Below, one piece after another: positions 60,289 to 64,000 of a stretch of 64,000 nt of DNA; positions within the stretch are counted from its first letter, which is position 1; every line of letters begins with the position of its first letter. The position numbers were made by a program, and so were the translations under genes. The stretch comes from Daucus carota subsp. sativus (lineage: Eukaryota > Streptophyta > Magnoliopsida > Apiales > Apiaceae), in NCBI RefSeq assembly GCF_001625215.2, contig NC_030385.2:4705135-4769134 (forward strand). The letters run 5' to 3'. Below the pieces are notes generated by a model, which made no database searches, was not told where the DNA came from, and saw only the letters and a list, made by a program, of their open reading frames with translations.

Positions 60289-62545
60289 CTAGTATGTTTG
60301 CCCGCTCCGCATGGGCGTTGAAAAATAATGTTTTTGAAAAAAATATGCTTGATTAAATTTGTATTTGATTATAGTTGAGGTTTTTTGATTTTCGATATAA
60401 ATTATTTTAATTTTTTTCCTATTTCTTGTTCTCATCTAAAATAAATTCTAAAATGAAAAATATCTGATAATAGAGCTAATCTCATTAGTCCAATATTTGG
60501 TACGATTAGAGGTGGCAATCATTTCATTTCATATATTTTTGTGTTTTGTGTACTCGAAGGTGAAACCCGTATCCGCCCATTATTGGTTTCGTGTACCTAA
60601 TTTGAAACCTGTATACGATCCGAAACGTTTTTGTGTTTTTTTTGTGTAGATTATATATAAATATATTAATATAATTTTAATCAAAAATAGTTTTAATATA
60701 AAATTTCCCTGAATAATTTTACACAATTATATATATAATATATTATAACATATATATAATAAAAATTATGTAGAAATATTTCGTTTACTTTCGTGTATTT
60801 CGTGTACCCGAAATGAAAACCCATATCCGACACGAAATCTATCGTGTACTTTCGTGCATCAAAAATGAGAACCTATATCCATTTTTTTTCGTGTCGTTTC
60901 GTGTTAGCATGTTACGTATCCCAAATATATATAATTATAAATATAATTTACAGAAATTAAATTATACAAATATAGTATAGAAATTTAAATTGTCTTTTAA
61001 AAATAGGAAGGCAAGACCCATATATTAGTTGTTTTTTATAATAAATAAAAAATAAAAAATATCAGTTGTTTTCAAAATTTGAAAGTAGCCATCAATATCT
61101 GTTGCTTTTTAATGTTAATTGACTTCAACTTCTACCTAAACAAAATTTAATTGACATTGAATTACTACTCTCCCACTGTGAATTTATGATAAAAATAAAT
61201 GCCCAGGATAAAAAAATCTATACGATATCTTACATCACAATTTGTAGCACATATGAAAGAGTATTAGAAAAATGCATTATTTGTAGCACATATGAAAGAA
61301 AGAGTATTAGAAAAATGCAACTCCAATCACATAATTGTATTAAAACAAAGCAAAATCTATAAAAACAAAGTCTATGATTTAGATACCTTTTTGCATCATA
61401 ATGAAATCTTAAATCCAAATTATCATACTTGATGTCACAAACAATAAATCTCAAACAACCTGCAAAATAAATCAAATAGTAATTATACATCGACAATTGA
61501 AATAAATATTGTCAAATGATGAAAATATATGAATAATAGTTATAGCATATGATTTACATACACCAAAAATAAAAATTTACATTAAAACATATCCTTTTCT
61601 AGCCTCTTGCACACATATAATGTAAACAGTCAAATTACAATGCACCACTCCAAAAAGTATTACCCACAATAAAAAGTTATCATTTTATACTTTTATCTCT
61701 CAAATTTTTCGTAATTATCTAACACCTCAAATAGATTTTTATAAAAATCCTAAATAATGCAAGTCAAACCAATAAGCAGACATGTTAAAAAAAACAAATG
61801 AAAAATCATATATAATACATAAACATCGTGTATTAAACTCATGAAGAGTGGAATGAATTAAATCAATATAGAACCAAAAATTTGAGTGCAAAAATTACCT
61901 TTTCAAGCCTCTTGCATATATATGATGTAATTGTGAACTCGCAAAACAGCAAAACTGTAAAAAAACAAAAAAATTAAGTTAGGACTTCTATCAAACAGTT
62001 GCAAAGCAAACCAATAAAACATGATTATACAAAGTAATCATGTCTATAAAATCACAAAAAAAATCATATCCACAACAAAGTCTGATCAAAGATATGACCG
62101 GATTAAATAAAAGACAATCAAAGAGAAACTATCTTACATCTTACAATTTCAAAGAAAGCATACGGAGGAAAAAGCTGTAATGAGATGTGAAATCAAATGT
62201 GGTAGGTGATAGAAGATACCTCTTCCATTAGAAACCAAGACTCGGAGAAGAAGATGAAGAACAGCTGTGAAGAATCGTGAAAAGGGCGAGATGGCGGAAG
62301 GAATCGAAGCTCACGCGGGAGAGCATAATCTTTTGAAATTTGAAAACCTAATTGTACTGCGATGTACTGCTGAGCCGAGAAGAGGTGGATAATGGAGATA
62401 ATGTGTGGCTGAGCAGTAAGACACGTGTGTATACCGTATATTCAAGCCGTATAGAGTGGCAATATACTGAAGATACACAAAAAACAGAGGGACAAAGTAG
62501 ACAATTTGTACCCAAATATGTAGTAGGATTTATAATTTAAATAGA
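60289..62545 (-). mobile_element. Candidate non-autonomous Helitron
   Basis: Read on the minus strand, it starts with TC after an A (TCTATTTAAATTATAAATCC at 62545) and ends CTAG before a T (60289). The end is preceded by a small GC hairpin, GCCCATGCGGAGCGGGC, seven bases before CTAG. Insertion between A and T, the TC start, and a hairpin before a CTRR end are Helitron features. It carries no Rep/helicase. An older repeat (60508-60925) is nested inside, and a GC-richer block at 62160-62340 might be a captured gene piece. The 5' end call is the weaker of the two. Confidence 0.42.
60508..60925. repeat. Repeat related to 4030-4455
   Basis: Opens TAGAGGTGGCAATCATTTCA, a hAT-like left end, and has repeated CGTGTAC / GAAACCCGTATCC motifs. 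It ends in a T run followed by CGTGTCGTTTCGTGTTAGCA, as at 4030-4455. No right terminal repeat or target duplication was found. Confidence 0.5.
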
Positions 62546-62638
62546 TAACGAACTCAATGTTACAAAGCAATACGAAAAGTATCAGCGGGGAACCGTTGTG
62601 CGTATTTACGGTTTTGCCATTATAAATTTGTTCCCGCA

Positions 62639-63204
62639 TACGGTTAAATGGGGTGGGAAAAACAGAGAACCCGCCCCAACCGTCCCGAATGGGGCAGATT
62701 CGCTCCGGTAATATGAGAAATAGGATAGTTTACTTATTCCATTAGGTGAAATATTAAGTTTTGTACTTCTAATCAGCTTGTTTACTTAAACTTAACATCT
62801 TGTTAACGTTTTATTAACAGAAGTGTATAAGTGGGAGTGAAACATTACTATGAGGGTATCATGCGTAGAAGTCAGAAATATAGTTGTACCAACGGGAAAA
62901 ACCAATTACATGAGTGTACCATAGAGAATTTCCTACAATGTATAACATGTCTCTTTGATTTCTATTTTATTTAGTTTTTTGCTTTTAATATACAAATCTC
63001 GTATATTTTTATTAAATTCTGAAGAAAAAATTACTGAAATTTAAAGTATAATATTATAGCAACGGGACGGGGCGAAATTATATTAAATTCCTGATGGGAC
63101 GGGGATGGAGATTAAAAATAGGCGGGGATGTAGCAGAAAAAATATATATGAGAGAAACTAGGAAATGAAGACCTTGCCCCGAACCCACCCCATTTTTAAC
63201 CCTA
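62639..63204. mobile_element. hAT-like element, weak TSD
   Basis: Ends TACGGTTAAATGGGGTGGG and CACCCCATTTTTAACCCTA are inverted with small differences. The flanks TTCCCGCA and TTAGAGCA agree at five of eight positions only. GGGGCAG/GGGACGGGG motifs sit near both ends. Confidence 0.55.
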
Positions 63205-63517
63205 TTAGAGCAATAACCTCTGCGTTTACTGCTGTTGAGTGTTTGCTAAACACCAAAAAATATAAAAGCAAAATAAAAACAAAATGCCTTATTAAAAGAA
63301 ATAAGACGGAATCGAAAGTTTAGCAACTCCCCGTGTTTTTTATTATGTTGCGTTTCATTTGAGAGGTATTTATTTGTATAATCAATATTTTCATTTCAAA
63401 TATTTTTTTGAAAAAGAAAATTTAGAATTTCATTATATGTTATTTTTGTTTTTTTTTTGAAACCATCATATGTTATTTTTGTTAGTATTTATTTAAAGAT
63501 AAAGGGAGTATTTATTA
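63205..63517. other. Intergenic, AT-rich
   Basis: No gene recognised. The last bases include the left copy of a 15-bp direct repeat (63495-63509) that flanks the following MITE. Confidence 0.4.
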
Positions 63518-63818
63518 CTCCCTCCGTCCCATTTTATGTGACCTCATTTCTTTTTTGGGACGTTCCAAAAAGAATGAACCCATAATATTTACTATTTTTG
63601 AACACTACTTTTCACTGTTACACCCACTACCTCTATATTTTATACTCTCTTTTTAATAAATAAACACTATTACACCCACTACTTTCATCCACTATCTCAA
63701 ATCTATTATTAAATATTGATAGGTCTCACCACTTTACCTACTTTTCAACTACATTTACTACATTTTTCTTAATTTCTGTGAAAGTCAAACCAGCTCATAA
63801 AAAATGGGACGGAGGGAG
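63518..63818. mobile_element. Stowaway-type MITE
   Basis: A 301-bp element with CTCCCTCCGTCCCATTTTAT at the left, its inverse AAAATGGGACGGAGGGAG at the right, and TA on both sides (63516-63517, 63819-63820). It is the least diverged of the three Stowaway copies at its ends. Confidence 0.93.
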
Positions 63819-64000
63819 TAAAAGATAAAGGGAGTGTTATTTTGATGCTGATTCTGGCGTAAATCACTGACAGAAAACAAAGTAGAAATGAAGAAATGCT
63901 AGAACCCGGAACTGAAATAGTGAGTAGTAATTGTATACAGTTATTTGTGGAATCTAAATTGTATACAGTTTATTATAATTTTGTGGAACCTAAATGAATT

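Overview
This window is nuclear DNA from a flowering plant, almost certainly a eudicot. It is AT-rich, its genes have introns with GT-AG borders, its proteins are plant-specific (NAC factor, TOC1-type clock protein, PPR protein, GT37 fucosyltransferase, NEN exonuclease), and between the genes lie many small DNA transposons. I cannot name the species from sequence alone.

Genes, left to right: a NAC transcription factor of the NAC100 type with a miR164 target site (6004-7334, +); a xyloglucan-type alpha-fucosyltransferase (17983-20568, -); a plastid ribulose-phosphate 3-epimerase of nine exons, one intron of which uses a GC donor (27436-32238, +); a single-exon PPR protein (33611-34915, -); a DEDDh exonuclease of the NEN family (36120-40155, +); the pseudo-response regulator TOC1/PRR1 (50100-56061, +); and a VTI1-type Qb-SNARE (57133-59893, -). 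All seven have intact reading frames after splicing. They are unrelated housekeeping or regulatory genes and form no pathway or cluster.

Between and inside the genes are decayed and mobile sequences. Region 11324-14310 is unusual: a mosaic of plastid DNA (ycf1 3' end, ndhJ 3' end) and GC-rich, possibly mitochondrial DNA lies next to a broken F-box gene, and the whole is bracketed by a direct repeat of about 140 bp. A LINE ORF1 remnant (21876-22985), a tandemly duplicated MULE transposase tail with a SWIM finger (42678-44215) and a GRF zinc-finger fragment (45050-45420) are also present.

The most coherent non-genic pattern is a set of small non-autonomous hAT-like elements. Six have clear 8-bp target-site duplications (1189-1893, 24592-25349, 37929-38407, 47255-47858, 53102-54027, 54066-54596), and more are weaker. 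Each carries its own short motif repeated in opposite orientation near its two ends. Other elements are a CACTA element with a 3-bp duplication (15237-15991), three Stowaway-type MITEs, a long palindromic repeat family present three times, and a candidate Helitron beside the VTI1 promoter. Several of these lie inside introns of RPE, NEN and TOC1. I found no sign of a wholly new gene system; the best leads are the organelle mosaic, the hAT-like elements with private repeats, the GC-AG intron and the Helitron candidate.
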